Shown here: positions 1-11,969 of the stretch, piece by piece
Numbering within the stretch: the first letter of the stretch is position 1
Layout: each line of letters starts with the position of its first letter
Origin: Megascapheus bottae
Lineage: Eukaryota > Chordata > Mammalia > Rodentia > Geomyidae
Assembly: GCA_024803745.1 (NCBI GenBank)
Contig: JANJXV010000196.1
Location: 1,066,501 to 1,130,500, forward strand
Reading direction: 5' to 3'
DNA length: 64,000 nucleotides
Made by a program: the position numbers and the translations under genes
Notes under the pieces: generated by a model
Database searches by the model: none
Told to the model about the DNA's origin: nothing
Seen by the model: the letters and a program-made list of their open reading frames with translations, nothing else

Positions 1-3000
1 CCGAGGGCTCCTCCCCACTGTGCACACTGCTGACCAGGTCCCGAGGACTCCTCCCCACCACAGACACTGCTGACCAGGTCCCGAGGACTCCTCCCCACCA
101 CAGACACTGCTAACCAGGTCCCGAGGACTCCTCCCCACTGTGGACACTGCTGACCAGGTCCCGAGGACTCCTCCCCACCACAGACACTGCTGACCAGGTC
201 CCGAGGACTCCTCCCCACCACGGACACTGCTGACCAGGTCCCGAGGACTCCTACCGACTGTGGACACTGCTGACCAGGTCCCGAGGACTCTTCCCCACCA
301 CGGACACTGCTGACCAGGTCCCGAGGGCTCCTCCCCACTGTGGACACTGCTGACCAGGTCCCAAGGGCTCCTCCCCACTGTGGACACTGCTGACCAGGTC
401 CCGAGGGCTCCTCCCCACCACAGACACTGCTGACCAGGTCCCGAGGGCTCCTCCCCACTGTGGACACTGCTGACCAGGTCCCGAGGACTCCTCCCCACCA
501 CGGACACTGCTGACCAGGTCCCGAGGGCTCCTCCCCACTGTGCACACTGCTGACCAGGTCCCGAGGGCTCCTCCCCACTGTGGACTTGCTGACCAGGTCC
601 CGAGGACTCCTCCCCACCACGGACACTGCTGACCAGGTCCCGAGGACTCCTCCCCACTGTGGACACTGCTGACCAGGTCCCGAAGACTCCTCCCCACTGT
701 GGACACTGCTGACCAGGTCCAGAGGACTTCTCCCCACCACGGACACTGCTGACCAGGTCCCGAGGGCTCCTCCCCACCACGGACACTGCTGACCAGGTCC
801 CGAGGGCTCCTCCCCACCACGGACACTGCTGACCAGGTCCCGAGGGCTCCTCCCCACCACGGACACTGCTGACCAGGTCCCGAGGGCTCCTCCCCACTGT
901 GGACACTGCTGACCAGGTCCCGAGGACTCCTCCCCACCACGGACACTGCTGACCAGGTCCCGAGGGCTCCTCCCCACTGTGGACACTGCTGACCAGGTCC
1001 CGAGGACTCCTCCCCACTGTGGACACTGCTGACCAGGTCCCGAGGACTCCTCCCCACTGTGGACACTGCTGACCAGGTCCCGAGGACTGCTCCCCACCAC
1101 AGACACTGCTGACCAGGTCCCGAGGGCTCCTCCCCACTGTGGACACTGCTGACCAGGTCCCGAGGACTCCTCCCCACCACGGACACTGCTGACCAGGTCC
1201 CGAGGACTCCTCCCCACCACGGACACTGCTGACCAGGTCCCGAGGGCTCCTCCCCACTGTGGACACTGCTGACCAGGTCCCGAGGGCTCCTCCCCACTGT
1301 GGACACTGCTGACCAGGTCCCGAGGGCTCCTCCCCACTGTGGACACTGCTGACCAGGTCCCGAGGACTCCTCCCCACTGTGGACACTGCTGACCAGTTCC
1401 CGAGGGCTCCTCTCCACTGTGGACACTGCTGACCAGGTCCCGAGGACTCCTCCCCACCACGGACACTGCTGACCAGGTCCCGAGGACTCCTCCCCACTAT
1501 GGACACTGCTGACCAGGTCCCGAGGGCTCCTCCCCACTGTGGACACTGCTGACCAGGTCCCGAGGGCTCCTCCCCACTATGGACACTGCTGACCAGGTCC
1601 CGAGGACTCCTCCCCACTGGTGACACTGCTGACCAGGTCCCGAGGACTCCTCCCCACTGTGGACACTGCTGACCAGGTCCCGATGACTCCTCCCCACCAC
1701 GGACACTGCTGACCAGGTCCCGAGGGCTCCTCCCCACTGTGGACACTGCTGACCAGGTCCTGAGGACTCCTCCCCACCACGGACACTGCTGACCAGGTCC
1801 CGAGGGCTCCTCCCCACTGTGGACACTGCTGACCAGGTCCCGAGGACTCCTCCCCACTATGGACACTGCTGACCAGGTCCCGAGGGCTCCTCCCCACTGT
1901 GGACACTGCTGACCAGGTCCCGAGGACTCCTCCCCACTGTGGACACTGCTGACCAGGTCCCGAGGACTCCTCCCCACTGTGGACACTGCTGACCAGGTCC
2001 CGAGGGCTCCTCCCCACTGTGGACACTGCTGACCAGGTCCCGAGGACTCCTCCCCACCACGGACACTGCTGACCAGGTCCCGAGGACTCCTCCCCACCAC
2101 GGACACTGCTGACCAGGTCCCGAGGGCTCCTCCCCACCACGGACACTGCTGACCAGGTCCCGAGGACTCCTCCCCACCACGGACACTGCTGACCAGGTCC
2201 CGAGGGCTCCTCCCCACCACGGACACTGCTGACCAGGTCCCGAGGACTCCTCCCCACTGTGGACACTGCTGACCAGGTCCCGAGGGCTCCTCCCCACCAC
2301 AGACACTGCTGACCAGGTCCCGAGGACTCCTCCCCACTGTGGACACTGCTGACCAGGTCCCAAGGGCTCCTCCCCACTGTGGACACTGCTGACCAGGTCC
2401 CGAGGACTCCTCCCCACCACGGACACTGCTGACCAGGTCCCGAGGACTCCTCCCCACTGTGGACACTGCTGACTAGGTCCCGAGGACTCCTCCCCACTGT
2501 GGACACTGCTGACCAGGTCCCGAGGACTGCTCCCCACCACAGACACTGCTGACCAGGTCCCGAGGGCTCCTCCCCACTGTGGACACTGCTGACCAGGTCC
2601 CGAGGACTCCTCCCCACCACGGACACTGCTGACCAGGTCCCGAGGACTCCTCCCCACCACGGACACTGCTGACCAGGTCCCGAGGGCTCCTCCCCACTGT
2701 GGACACTGCTGACCAGGTCCCGAGGGCTCCTCCCCACTGTGGACACTGCTGACCAGGTCCCGAGGGCTCCTCCCCACTGTGGACACTGCTGACCAGGTCC
2801 CGAGGACTCCTCCCCACTGTGGACACTGCTGACCAGTTCCCGAGGGCTCCTCTCCACTGTGGACACTGCTGACCAGGTCCCGAGGACTCCTCCCCACCAC
2901 GGACACTGCTGACCAGGTCCCGAGGACTCCTCCCCACTATGGACACTGCTGACCAGGTCCCGAGGGCTCCTCCCCACTGTGGACACTGCTGACCAGGTCC

Positions 3001-6000
3001 CGAAGGCTCCTCCCCACTATGGACACTGCTGACCAGGTCCCGAGGACTCCTCCCCACTGGTGACACTGCTGACCAGGTCCCGAGGACTCCTCCCCACTGT
3101 GGACACTGCTGACCAGGTCCCGATGACTCCTCCCCACCACGGACACTGCTGACCAGGTCCCGAGGGCTCCTCCCCACTGTGGACACTGCTGACCAGGTCC
3201 TGAGGACTCCTCCCCACCACGGACACTGCTGACCAGGTCCCGAGGGCTCCTCCCCACTGTGGACACTGCTGACCAGGTCCCGAGGACTCCTCCCCACTAT
3301 GGACACTGCTGACCAGGTCCCGAGGGCTCCTCCCCACTGTGGACACTGCTGACCAGGTCCCGAGGACTCCTCCCCACTGTGGACACTGCTGACCAGGTCC
3401 CGAGGACTCCTCCCCACTGTGGACACTGCTGACCAGGTCCCGAGGGCTCCTCCCCACTGTGGACACTGCTGACCAGGTCCCGAGGACTCCTCCCCACTGT
3501 GGACACTGCTGACCAGGTCCCGAGGGCTCCTCCCCACCACAGACACTGCTGACCAGGTCCCGAGGACTCCTCCCCACTGTGGACACTGCTGACCAGGTCC
3601 CAAGGGCTCCTCCCCACTGTGGACACTGCTGACCAGGTCCCGAGGACTCCTCCCCACCACGGACACTGCTGACCAGGTCCCGAGGACTCCTCCCCACTGT
3701 GGACACTGCTGACCAGGTCCCGAGGACTCCTCCCCACTGTGGACACTGCTGACCAGGTCCCGAGGACTGCTCCCCACCACAGACACTGCTGACCAGGTCC
3801 CGAGGGCTCCTCCCCACTGTGGACACTGCTGACCAGGTCCCGAGGACTCCTCCCCACCACGGACACTGCTGACCAGGTCCCGAGGACTCCTCCCCACCAC
3901 GGACACTGCTGACCAGGTCCCGAGGGCTCCTCCCCACTGTGGACACTGCTGACCAGGTCCCGAGGGCTCCTCCCCACTGTGGACACTGCTGACCAGGTCC
4001 CGAGGGCTCCTCCCCACTGTGGACACTGCTGACCAGGTCCCGAGGACTCCTCCCCACTGTGGACACTGCTGACCAGTTCCCGAGGGCTCCTCTCCACTGT
4101 GGACACTGCTGACCAGGTCCCGAGGACTCCTCCCCACCACGGACACTGCTGACCAGGTCCCGAGGACTCCTCCCCACTATGGACACTGCTGACCAGGTCC
4201 CGAGGGCTCCTCCCCACTGTGGACACTGCTGACCAGGTCCCGAGGGCTCCTCCCCACTATGGACACTGCTGACCAGGTCCCGAGGACTCCTCCCCACTGG
4301 TGACACTGCTGACCAGGTCCCGAGGACTCCTCCCCACTGTGGACACTGCTGACCAGGTCCCGATGACTCCTCCCCACCACGGACACTGCTGACCAGGTCC
4401 CGAGGGCTCCTCCCCACTGTGGACACTGCTGACCAGGTCCTGAGGACTCCTCCCCACCACGGACACTGCTGACCAGGTCCCGAGGGCTCCTCCCCACTGT
4501 GGACACTGCTGACCAGGTCCCGAGGACTCCTCCCCACTATGGACACTGCTGACCAGGTCCCGAGGGCTCCTCCCCACTGTGGACACTGCTGACCAGGTCC
4601 CGAGGACTCCTCCCCACTGTGGACACTGCTGACCAGGTCCCGAGGACTCCTCCCCACTGTGGACACTGCTGACCAGGTCCCGAGGGCTCCTCCCCACTGT
4701 GGACACTGCTGACCAGGTCCCGAGGACTCCTCCCCACCACGGACACTGCTGACCAGGTCCCGAGGACTCCTCCCCACCACGGACACTGCTGACCAGGTCC
4801 CGAGGGCTCCTCCCCACCACGGACACTGCTGACCAGGTCCCGAGGACTCCTCCCCACTGTGGACACTGCTGACCAGGTCCCGAGGGCTCCTCCCCACTGT
4901 GGACACTGCTGACCAGGTCCCGAGGACTCCTCCCCACTGTGGACACTGCTGACCAGGTCCCGAGGGCTCCTCCCCACCACAGACACTGCTGACCAGGTCC
5001 CGAGGACTCCTCCCCACTGTGGACACTGCTGACCAGGTCCCAAGGGCTCCTCCCCACTGTGGACACTGCTGACCAGGTCCCGAGGACTCCTCCCCACCAC
5101 GGACACTGCTGACCAGGTCCCGAGGACTCCTCCCCACTGTGGACACTGCTGACCAGGTCCCGAGGACTCCTCCCCACTGTGGACACTGCTGACCAGGTCC
5201 CGAGGGCTCCTCCCCACCACGGACACTGCTGACCAGGTCCCGAGGGCTCCTCCCCACCACGGACACTGCTGACCAGGTCCCGAGGACTCCTCCCCACTAT
5301 GGACACTGCTGACCAGGTCCCGAGGGCTCCTCCCCACTGTGGACACTGCTGACCAGGTCCCGAGGACTCCTCCCCACCACAGACACTGCTGACCAGGTCC
5401 CGAGGACTCCTCCCCACCACAGACACTGCTAACCAGGTCCCGAGGACTCCTCCCCACTGTGGACACTGCTGACCAGGTCCCGAGGACTCCTCCCCACCAC
5501 AGACACTGCTGACCAGGTCCCGAGGACTCCTCCCCACCACAGACACTGCTAACCAGGTCCCGAGGACTCCTCCCCACTGTGGACACTGCTGACCAGGTCC
5601 TGAGGGCTCCTCCCCACTGTGGACACTGCTGACCAGGTCCCGAGGGCTCCTCCCCACTGTGGACACTGCTGACCAGGTCCCGAGGACTCCTCCCCACTGT
5701 GGACACTGCTGACCAGGTCCCGAGGACTCCTCCCCACCACAGACACTGCTGACCAGGTCCCGAGGACTCCTCCCCACTGTGGACACTGCTGACCAGGTCC
5801 CGAGGACTCCTCCCCACTATGGACACTGCTGACCAGGTCCCGAGGACTCCTCCCCACCACAGACACTGCTGACCAGGTCCCGAGGACTCCTCCCCACCAC
5901 GGACACTGCTGACCAGGTCCCGAGGACTCCTCCCCACTGTGGACACTGCTGACCAGGTCCCGAGGACTCCTCCCCACCACGACACTGCTGACCAGGTCCC

Positions 6001-6113
6001 AAGGGCTCCTCCCCACTGTGGACACTGCTGACCAGGTCCCGAGGGCTCCTCCCCACCACAGACACTGCTGACCAGGTCCCGAGGACTCCTCCCCACCACA
6101 GACACTGCTGACC
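1..6113. repeat. 40-bp minisatellite (VNTR), about 153 units, cut by window edge
   Basis: The sequence repeats every 40 bp with almost no length change; a near-constant core is GACCAGGTCCCGAGG. Two sites within the unit take alternative states: GAGGGCTCC or GAGGACTCC, and CCACTGTGG or CCACCACGG (sometimes CCACCACAG). One 1-bp deletion lies near 585 and another near 5981. Rare variants recur at fixed spacings of 1440 and 1240 bp, which shows higher-order block duplication. The array starts before base 1 and ends abruptly at about 6113. The minus strand of the unit has no stop codon in any frame, so the long minus-strand open frames here (up to 749 codons) are repeat artefacts; 40 is not a multiple of 3 and the frames simply rotate. 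No promoter, splice or unique coding flank supports a gene. Confidence 0.97.
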
Positions 6114-7489
6114 AGTTGCATCCTCAGCCTGGCAAACATGCAGCCTAAAGACCTTTGCCACAGAGGCAGTGCTACCTGATGCTTGACCACCAGCCTGTGT
6201 CATCTCCTCCCATCTCAGGTCCTGAGGGAAGAAGAGATCTTGTAGCCTCCTCCTCCCCAGGAGTAGAGAAGGTTCTCGCCTAAGTGTGAGACCCCTGCAT
6301 TCAAGGTAAGGCCCTCTAGATGCCTCCTCTGGACTCCGCCCCAGCACTTCTCAGGCCTGGAAAGTATGGAGGCCCCTGAGTAGCCCTCACATACAAATTC
6401 CTCCCCGAGGCTCGCACACCCACGAACCCCGTGGCTCCTAAACACACCACACACCCACCAGCATCCGGTGGGTGAGCGCTGGTCGCGCTCTGCATGGCCA
6501 AAGGGCTTTCTGTGCAGCACCAACCCCACCGCGTCTGCCTGCGAAGACGACCACAGCACACAGAGACGCTCTAGAAGGGTCTTCTGTGGTTACAAAGCCA
6601 GTGAAGGGTGGAAGGTCCCCAGGATGGGGACGGCTAGGACAGCGGAAGTGAGGGCCCCACTGGACGTGCCACCACTGTCCAGAGACATCAGGAAAGATGG
6701 CAGGCTGGGACAGTCCACCAGATACCACCACGGCCACGTCGTAAAGACAAGTTCAGGGGCCCTTCTAGAGGAAAGAGCTTCCAGGGCTACTCAGACCAAC
6801 AAGGCCATTCTGGGATGGCCAACAAGGAAGGAACGACCAGAAGAGCGGACACGTTAAATATGGAGAACAGAACTCTGGTGCTGTTCCAAGGAGTAATGAT
6901 GACACTTCAGGAGAAAGCTTGCAAGGGACCCCTCGGTGACACGGAAGGAAGACGCACTGAGGGGACTTCTCAGTGACACTGCAAGAGAAGTTCAGAGAAA
7001 ACACCAAGTAGAAGCGAGGCGAAAGATACAGACGAATGTCTGCTGCCCTATCGTGAAGTCTGTACGCTGGAGAAGCCTGCTAGGGAAACAGGTTTCTTTC
7101 TGATGTCCTTTAAGATACTCCTCCTTCGTTGTACCTCAGGGAAAAGAAGCTCCCTCAGCACAGGGTGGGAAGAAATGCTTTTCAGACATTAACCCATGTC
7201 CTCAGGGCCCAGGGTGGCTGTCACTGCTGCTGAAGCTTCAAAAGTACCTGGCAGAGAACCTGGAGAGATGAGGGAGGTGGGCTGGGGTGTGTGTGAAGGG
7301 GCTGGGCGTTGGGGGGCCGGGAGGCGAGAGGAGGCTGGCTCTCTCTGGTATTAACTCCATAGTAGGGAGGTTGATGGACAGCCAGTGAGGGGCCCCAAAA
7401 CATCCTGATGACAATTTAACATTCACACAAAATGAAAGACCCACAGGTGCTTTAAGTTGATTACAGACTGCAGGCCCCCCCCAGAGCCG
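6114..7489. other. Unique sequence, no supported gene
   Basis: This is single-copy-looking sequence between the 40-bp array and the CA repeat. I see no recognisable protein. A pyrimidine-rich AG at 6203-6218 followed by CAAG|GTAAGG near 6301-6310 could frame an 87-bp exon, but that short segment has stops and no recognisable protein, so I do not call it. Confidence 0.5.
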
Positions 7490-7508
7490 ATAGACACACA
7501 GACACACA

Positions 7509-7548
<40 letters not shown>

Positions 7549-7724
7549 CACACACACACAGACACACACACACACACAGACACACACACACACAGACACA
7601 CACACACACAGACACACACACACGCACGCACGCACACACACACACACACAGACACGCACACATGCGCGCACACACACACACACACACGCACGCACGCGCA
7701 CACACACACAGACACGCACACATG

Positions 7725-7778
<54 letters not shown>
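7490..7778. repeat. CA-rich compound microsatellite with GACACA and CGCA variants
   Basis: Dinucleotide CA runs are interrupted by GACACACA and by CGCACGCA/CATGCGCG blocks. A segment with GACACGCACACATGCGCG is present twice (about 7651 and 7711), so part of the tract duplicated locally. The final stretch (about 7733-7777) is a nearly pure CA run, the part most likely to vary in length. Alternating purine-pyrimidine sequence with CG steps can form Z-DNA. The cysteine/valine-rich and histidine/threonine-rich open frames across it are artefacts. Confidence 0.97.
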
Positions 7779-7780
<2 letters not shown>

Positions 7781-8100
7781 GAAGAACCAAGGAGTCCTAC
7801 GACTTTGCATTTTCAAGGTTCTTTTGTGGCTCTGGTCTGAGTCAGCCTGTCAAATGCCCAGATGGAGTCCCCAGGGTCTGCACTGACTCTGTACCTGGGG
7901 TGGGGGGGCTGCCTCACAGGAAGTCTTCAGTCAGGGGGACTTGTTTCTAATTCAGATCTTTGTTTCGCTCTATGTGGTTTGGTAGTCTAGCCCAGAGTGT
8001 AAGAGCTTATTGTTGTTTTTAGGTTTAGTCCTAGCCTTGTTCCTGACCCAGCCCTACACCAGAAAGTCTGATGATAGCTCTAGTGTTTTCATCACTCTTT
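7779..8100. other. Sequence between CA repeat and LINE-1 copy
   Basis: No gene or clear repeat is visible. The second half is T-rich and may be a further diverged part of the adjoining LINE-1 copy, but I could not align it. Confidence 0.4.
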
Positions 8101-8573
8101 TAGCACTGGGCCTTTTGTTTAGCATTATTATTTTTAGCTGTCCTTGAGTAGCCTGATGAAATTTCCCTATACCCTAATTGGTTGAGCTTCTGCGTCAGGG
8201 AGGGTGTTGGATTTTGTCAGACGCTTTTTGTGCATCTATTAAGAAGGTCCTGTGATAGTTTTTATTTTGCTCATACGATTTTCAGAGATTGAACCAACCT
8301 TGCATTTCTGCCGTGGATCCCACGTGGCGTGGTATAGGACACCTTTTATGCACTGCTGTGTCTGGGTTGCTAGTGTTATGTTAAGGATCCTCGTGCCCCC
8401 ATTCAAAACAGAAGTGCATCTGCAGCTTTCTACTGCCTTTGTCTTATTTTAGCATTCAGATAATTCTCGTTTCATGAGTTGAGACATCTTTATTCTAGTT
8501 GTTGAAAGTGTGAAGAATTGGTCTTGTTTAAATGCTGTACAATCAGCTGTGAACCTTTCTGAGATTTAGTTGT

Positions 8574-8930
8574 GTTTTTTTTTTTTATTGTTGGGTTTTG
8601 TTGGGGGGGAGTAACTGGGAATTGAACTCAGGCCCTTATTCTTGCATGGCAGGTACTCTACCACTTAAACTGTGGCCCAGGCCCTTGTTCCATTGATTAT
8701 TTTTAGGTAAGGTGTTCCTTTATGACTGGACTGACCTGAGTTGCATCCCTCTTGCTCTTCTCCTGTAGCTGAGATTCCAGGTAAGCCTCACTGTGTTTGT
8801 TCATTGGTTGAAATGAGTATCACAAACTTGTTTTGTCGGGGCAGGATGTCCTCAAATTATAATTACCTGCCTTCTGCCTCCCAAACACCTAAGATTTCAG
8901 GCTTACATCACTGTTCCTTACTTGGTTTTT
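8574..8930 (-). mobile_element. Degenerate SINE cluster (ID/Geo-like plus B1-like units), antisense
   Basis: A T-run at 8574-8585 represents an A-tail on the opposite strand. It is followed by GAACTCAGGCCC and ACTCTACCACTTAAACTG, which match the right half of better copies elsewhere in the window. From about 8830 the sequence resembles antisense B1 (CTGCCTCCCAAACACC near 8873, TTTCAGGCTTACATCACTG near 8894). These are old, diverged copies inserted into the LINE-1 fragment. Confidence 0.6.
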
Positions 8931-8937
8931 CTTTTGT

Positions 8938-9176
8938 GTGTGAATGCCAGACATGGGGCTTGAACTCAGGGTCTAGGCACTGTCCCTGAGCCTTTCTGCT
9001 CAAGGGTAGGCACTCTACCACTTGAGCCACAGCTCCATTTCAGGCTTGTTTGGGGTGGCTAATTGTAGATATGAGTCTCATAGCCTTTCCTACCTGGGCT
9101 GGCTTTGAACCTCGGTCCTCAGATCTCAAGCTCCTCAGTAACTAGGATTACAGTCATAGCCACCAGCTTGGCCTTT
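8938..9176 (-). mobile_element. B1 + ID/Geo-type composite SINE, antisense
   Basis: The antisense right part (GGGGCTTGAACTCAGGG, then CACTCTACCACTTGAGCC) is followed by an antisense B1-like part (GGCTGGCTTTGAACC, then AGGATTACAG). The same two-part layout is seen in this window at 51162-51402 and 57064-57258 (antisense) and at 27507-27730 and 54218-54445 (sense), so it is a real dimeric family. It interrupts the antisense LINE-1 copy and is therefore younger than it. Confidence 0.8.
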
Positions 9177-9330
9177 CTTTATGAACAGATTTACATTACT
9201 AATTCTACTTCTTTGCTTTTTATATATCTGTTAAGAGATTCAGTTTCTTAGTGATTCAATTTGATTATCTTACTAGGAATGTGTCTATTTCTCTGGGCAT
9301 CTAGTTTGTTGATTTACAGTTGCTTACAGC

Positions 9331-9489
9331 ACAGGGTTACAATGAAGTGGGACAGCTCATACTTCTCTAACTCAAAACCAACTCTTATGTCAGCTGATGA
9401 GTGTTTGTGACATTTCCACCCTTGTTAAGCAAGAATGTGGTCCTGACACAAGGCTGGTGTGCAGATCAGAGATTTTGACAAATTTCCCC
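9331..9489. other. Junction between inverted and sense LINE-1 parts
   Basis: This short segment separates the antisense LINE-1 part from the sense part. It could be LINE-1 sequence too diverged to recognise by eye, or filler at an inversion breakpoint. No gene is visible. Confidence 0.4.
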
Positions 9490-10850
9490 ACCATTCAGTA
9501 GGGGAAAGAACAGACCTTCCATTAAGTGTTAAATGGATGACTGGATTACTATGTGCAAAAGAACGATGTCAAATCTTCACCTCACATCTTAGATGAAAAC
9601 TATCTTCAAAGGCCTAGAAATCAAAGCTAAAAGCATAGAATTTGTAAAAGACAAATAGTAATAAATATCCATGTTCTGATTTTGGCAAAAGATTCTTAGA
9701 TGAGACATGAGAGGTCTGAGCAGCAAGTGTGGGGGAAAATGTATTCTGAACTTCATAAAAGTATAAACCTTTGTGCTTCAACAGACACTATCAAGAAATG
9801 ATCCAAAAGGACACCAACAATAAACAAAATGTTTACAAATCATATGCTTGATAAAGGATTTGTACTAGAATACTAGAGTACTTGTTCTTTGTAAGAACTC
9901 ATAACTCATCAAGAAAAGATGAATTATTGGATTAAAATGAGTGAAGACTCTTTTTTTTTTTTTGCCAGTCCTGGGCTTGAGCTCAGGGCCTGAGCACTGT
10001 CCTTGGACTTTCTCAGGGCTAGAGCTCTACCACTTGAGCCTCAGCACCACTTCTGGCTTTTTTCTATGTATGTGGTACTGAGGAATCGAACCTGGGTCTT
10101 CACGCATGCTAGGCAAGCACTTTAACCACTGGGCCAAACTCCTGGCCCCTGAGTGAAGAATCTTAACAAACATTTCTCTAAGGAACATATAATCTCCCAG
10201 GAAGCAATGAAAAAGACGCTCAGTGCCTTTGGCTGGATTGCCCACACTGCACACATGAAGATGCTAGAAGAAAAGCCACGGTAACATGTGCTGGGAAGCT
10301 GGCACCCTCAGGCACCGCTCAGGGAGTTCAGCCACTTTGGAGAGCAGTGTGGAAATGTGTGACCCAGCACGGTCACCCACACAGAAAGGCCGAGCACAAA
10401 TGTTAATAGAAGCACTGCGCATCCAGACGAAGCGTAGAGACGTCATGACGCTCATCAACCAACAACGAATGAATGAGGTGACAAAACGGGGGCCATCCCT
10501 ACAGCGACTGCTCAGACATAAAAGGGATGAGGTGCAGCCTCGTGCTGCAGCGTAGAGGAAAGGTGGGGTCTGCGCGTGCACACTGTGCGGAGGGAAGAGC
10601 ACAGGCCGCAGATGGGACTCATTCACGGGAAACAGCTCGAGAGGAAATCTACTGGAGAGGAGGAAATCCGTGGCTGAGGGGCGGGAGGGGTGCCCGGGTG
10701 AGAGGCAAGCCGCTTCGCTTTGGAGTGATGAAATGGACAAAGCTGGCTGCAATGACTCCTGCACACACCTTTGAATACACAACACTGAATGCCGTACTTT
10801 GAACGACTGCATGGTGTGCCAAGTACCTCTCAATAACGCTGTACTCAGAA
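9490..10850 (+). mobile_element. LINE-1 3' segment (ORF2 C-terminal region and 3' end), sense, diverged
   Basis: The sequence follows the LINE-1 ORF2 3' region in order: GGGGAAAGAACAGACC near 9502, a GATTCTTAGATGAGACATGA stretch near 9690, TTTGTGCTTCAACAGACACT near 9771, then a CACTATCAAGAAATGATCC stretch near 9787 and GCAAATCATATG-like TACAAATCATATG near 9834. After a SINE insertion at 9948-10148, LINE-1-like sequence resumes (CAGTGTGGAAATGTGTGACC near 10347). The end near 10850 (CCAAGTACCTCTCAATAACG near 10819) resembles the 3' end of old LINE-1 families. Frameshifts and stops make it inactive. No clear A-tail was identified. Confidence 0.7.
9948..10148 (-). mobile_element. IDL-Geo-type dimeric SINE, antisense
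   Basis: A T-run at about 9951-9963 (the A-tail on the other strand) is followed by TGCCAGTCCTGGGCTTGAGC, CTCTACCACTTGAGCC, CACTTCTGGC and then the ID/tRNA-like part read in antisense (GAATCGAACCTGGGTCTTC, GCAAGCACTTTAACCACTGG). It closely resembles copies at 49905-50102 and 34578-34783. The tRNA-like part would contain the RNA polymerase III A and B boxes; GGGTTCGATTCC-type B-box sequence is recognisable. It interrupts the LINE-1 3' segment. Confidence 0.85.
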
Positions 10851-11969
10851 GGGACCCAGGTTAGGTTCCACGCCACACAAATCCTTCATACTGCTTCTTT
10901 TGCACATATCTGACCTCGGGACTGATTTTTTCATGAATTTTGATGAAAATACTTCTCTAAGTTCCCGTGTATTTTCACACCTATTTTCTGAGGTATTTAT
11001 CATTTTCTTTAAAACACAGGGAATAATTAGAGCCATCTCTGCAGTCAGTGGTGCTCCTGTTTTAAGGAGCTCTGCAGCTCACCCCAGCGTTCCCTGCACA
11101 CGCTCCAGGGAACAGACGTCCACACCCAGACAGACAGACAGACACGCGAAAGAGGGGACAACACAGGCCCTGTGCAATGTTAGGTCTTCATCCCACACTT
11201 GTTTTCCTTCATCGCTCAGCAAACATACCCTGATCAGCAAGGCCATGCCCAGCCCAGCCCAGGTCCTAAGTCCAAGGGGGGCGGTCTCAGTCTCACTGCC
11301 CGTGAGGACAGCGTGAGGACAGCGCTGAAGAAAACACCCCCCGGGGGAGCCGAGAGGTGGGGTCAGGAGGAGCCACGGGGGAGCCGAGGCTGGTGGGAGA
11401 GGACAGAGGACAGGAGCAACCAGCCCAGATGAGGCTGTGGACGCAGAAGCCACCATCCCACAGTAGCCTTGGAAAGCATGTCCTCGGCAGGAGGATAGCA
11501 CATGGGCAGGTATGCACGCTCACGCGTGCACACACGAGCGCACACACGCACACAAGCACACATGCACGTGACCCGTGTCCCCACAGGGTGAGGTCAGCTC
11601 CCTCCTGGACAGGCCAGGACCCAGCAGCAGCATCGTGAGTCACGCCAGTCCTCAGCTAGATGGGGACATGCCCACCCCGAGAATCCTGAGGTACAGCCAA
11701 GGCCGGGGCCTCTGTGGGCGGGGCTCAGCTGCTAGAGCAGGGTGTTGTCTCCACGCCTGCCGTCCTGTGGTCCCCACGCCTGCCGTCCTGTTGTCCCCAT
11801 CATGGTACTTGGCCTCAGGTATTGCTTCAATAAGGACTCTCGACCACAGAGGTTAATATTTGAATAGAGTTCACAGGGGCCCAGTACGATGCTGGGGGTG
11901 GCAGGGTGCAGGCTCGTCCTGCCTCGGGAGAGAAGGCAGGCTTTCCTGGAGCACCATCCACACTCCTGC
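10851..11969. other. Unique sequence, no supported gene
   Basis: No recognisable protein or repeat family. A short ACAG run lies near 11129 and a mixed CA/CG tract at about 11510-11575. The sequence leads directly into the 33-bp array. Confidence 0.5.

Larger units (their letters stand above)
8100..9330 (-). mobile_element. LINE-1 fragment, ORF2 reverse-transcriptase region, antisense, with SINEs inserted
   Basis: Several short stretches match the antisense of mammalian LINE-1 ORF2 in the expected order: TTTTGTCAGACGCTTTTTG near 8213, GAACCAACCTTGCAT near 8292, TTGCTAGTGTTATG near 8369, AATCAGCTGTGAACC near 8540, and CTAGTTTGTTGATTTACAG near 9302. ORF2 encodes the endonuclease and reverse transcriptase used for retrotransposition. 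This copy is diverged, full of stops and broken by at least two SINE blocks (8574-8930 and 8938-9176), so it is not functional. It lies head-to-head with a sense LINE-1 segment from about 9490. I assigned it from remembered LINE-1 sequence; subfamily is unknown. Confidence 0.72.

Noticed and set aside
251..5786. Minus-strand open frames of up to 749 codons in the 40-bp array as a repeat protein
   Set aside because: The unit has no stop in any minus-strand frame and 40 bp rotates the frame, so long frames are expected by construction; no start context, splice signals or unique coding flank.
6203..6310. Possible 87-bp exon between a pyrimidine-rich AG and a GTAAGG donor
   Set aside because: No recognisable peptide and no neighbouring exons; single pairs of splice-like sites are common by chance.
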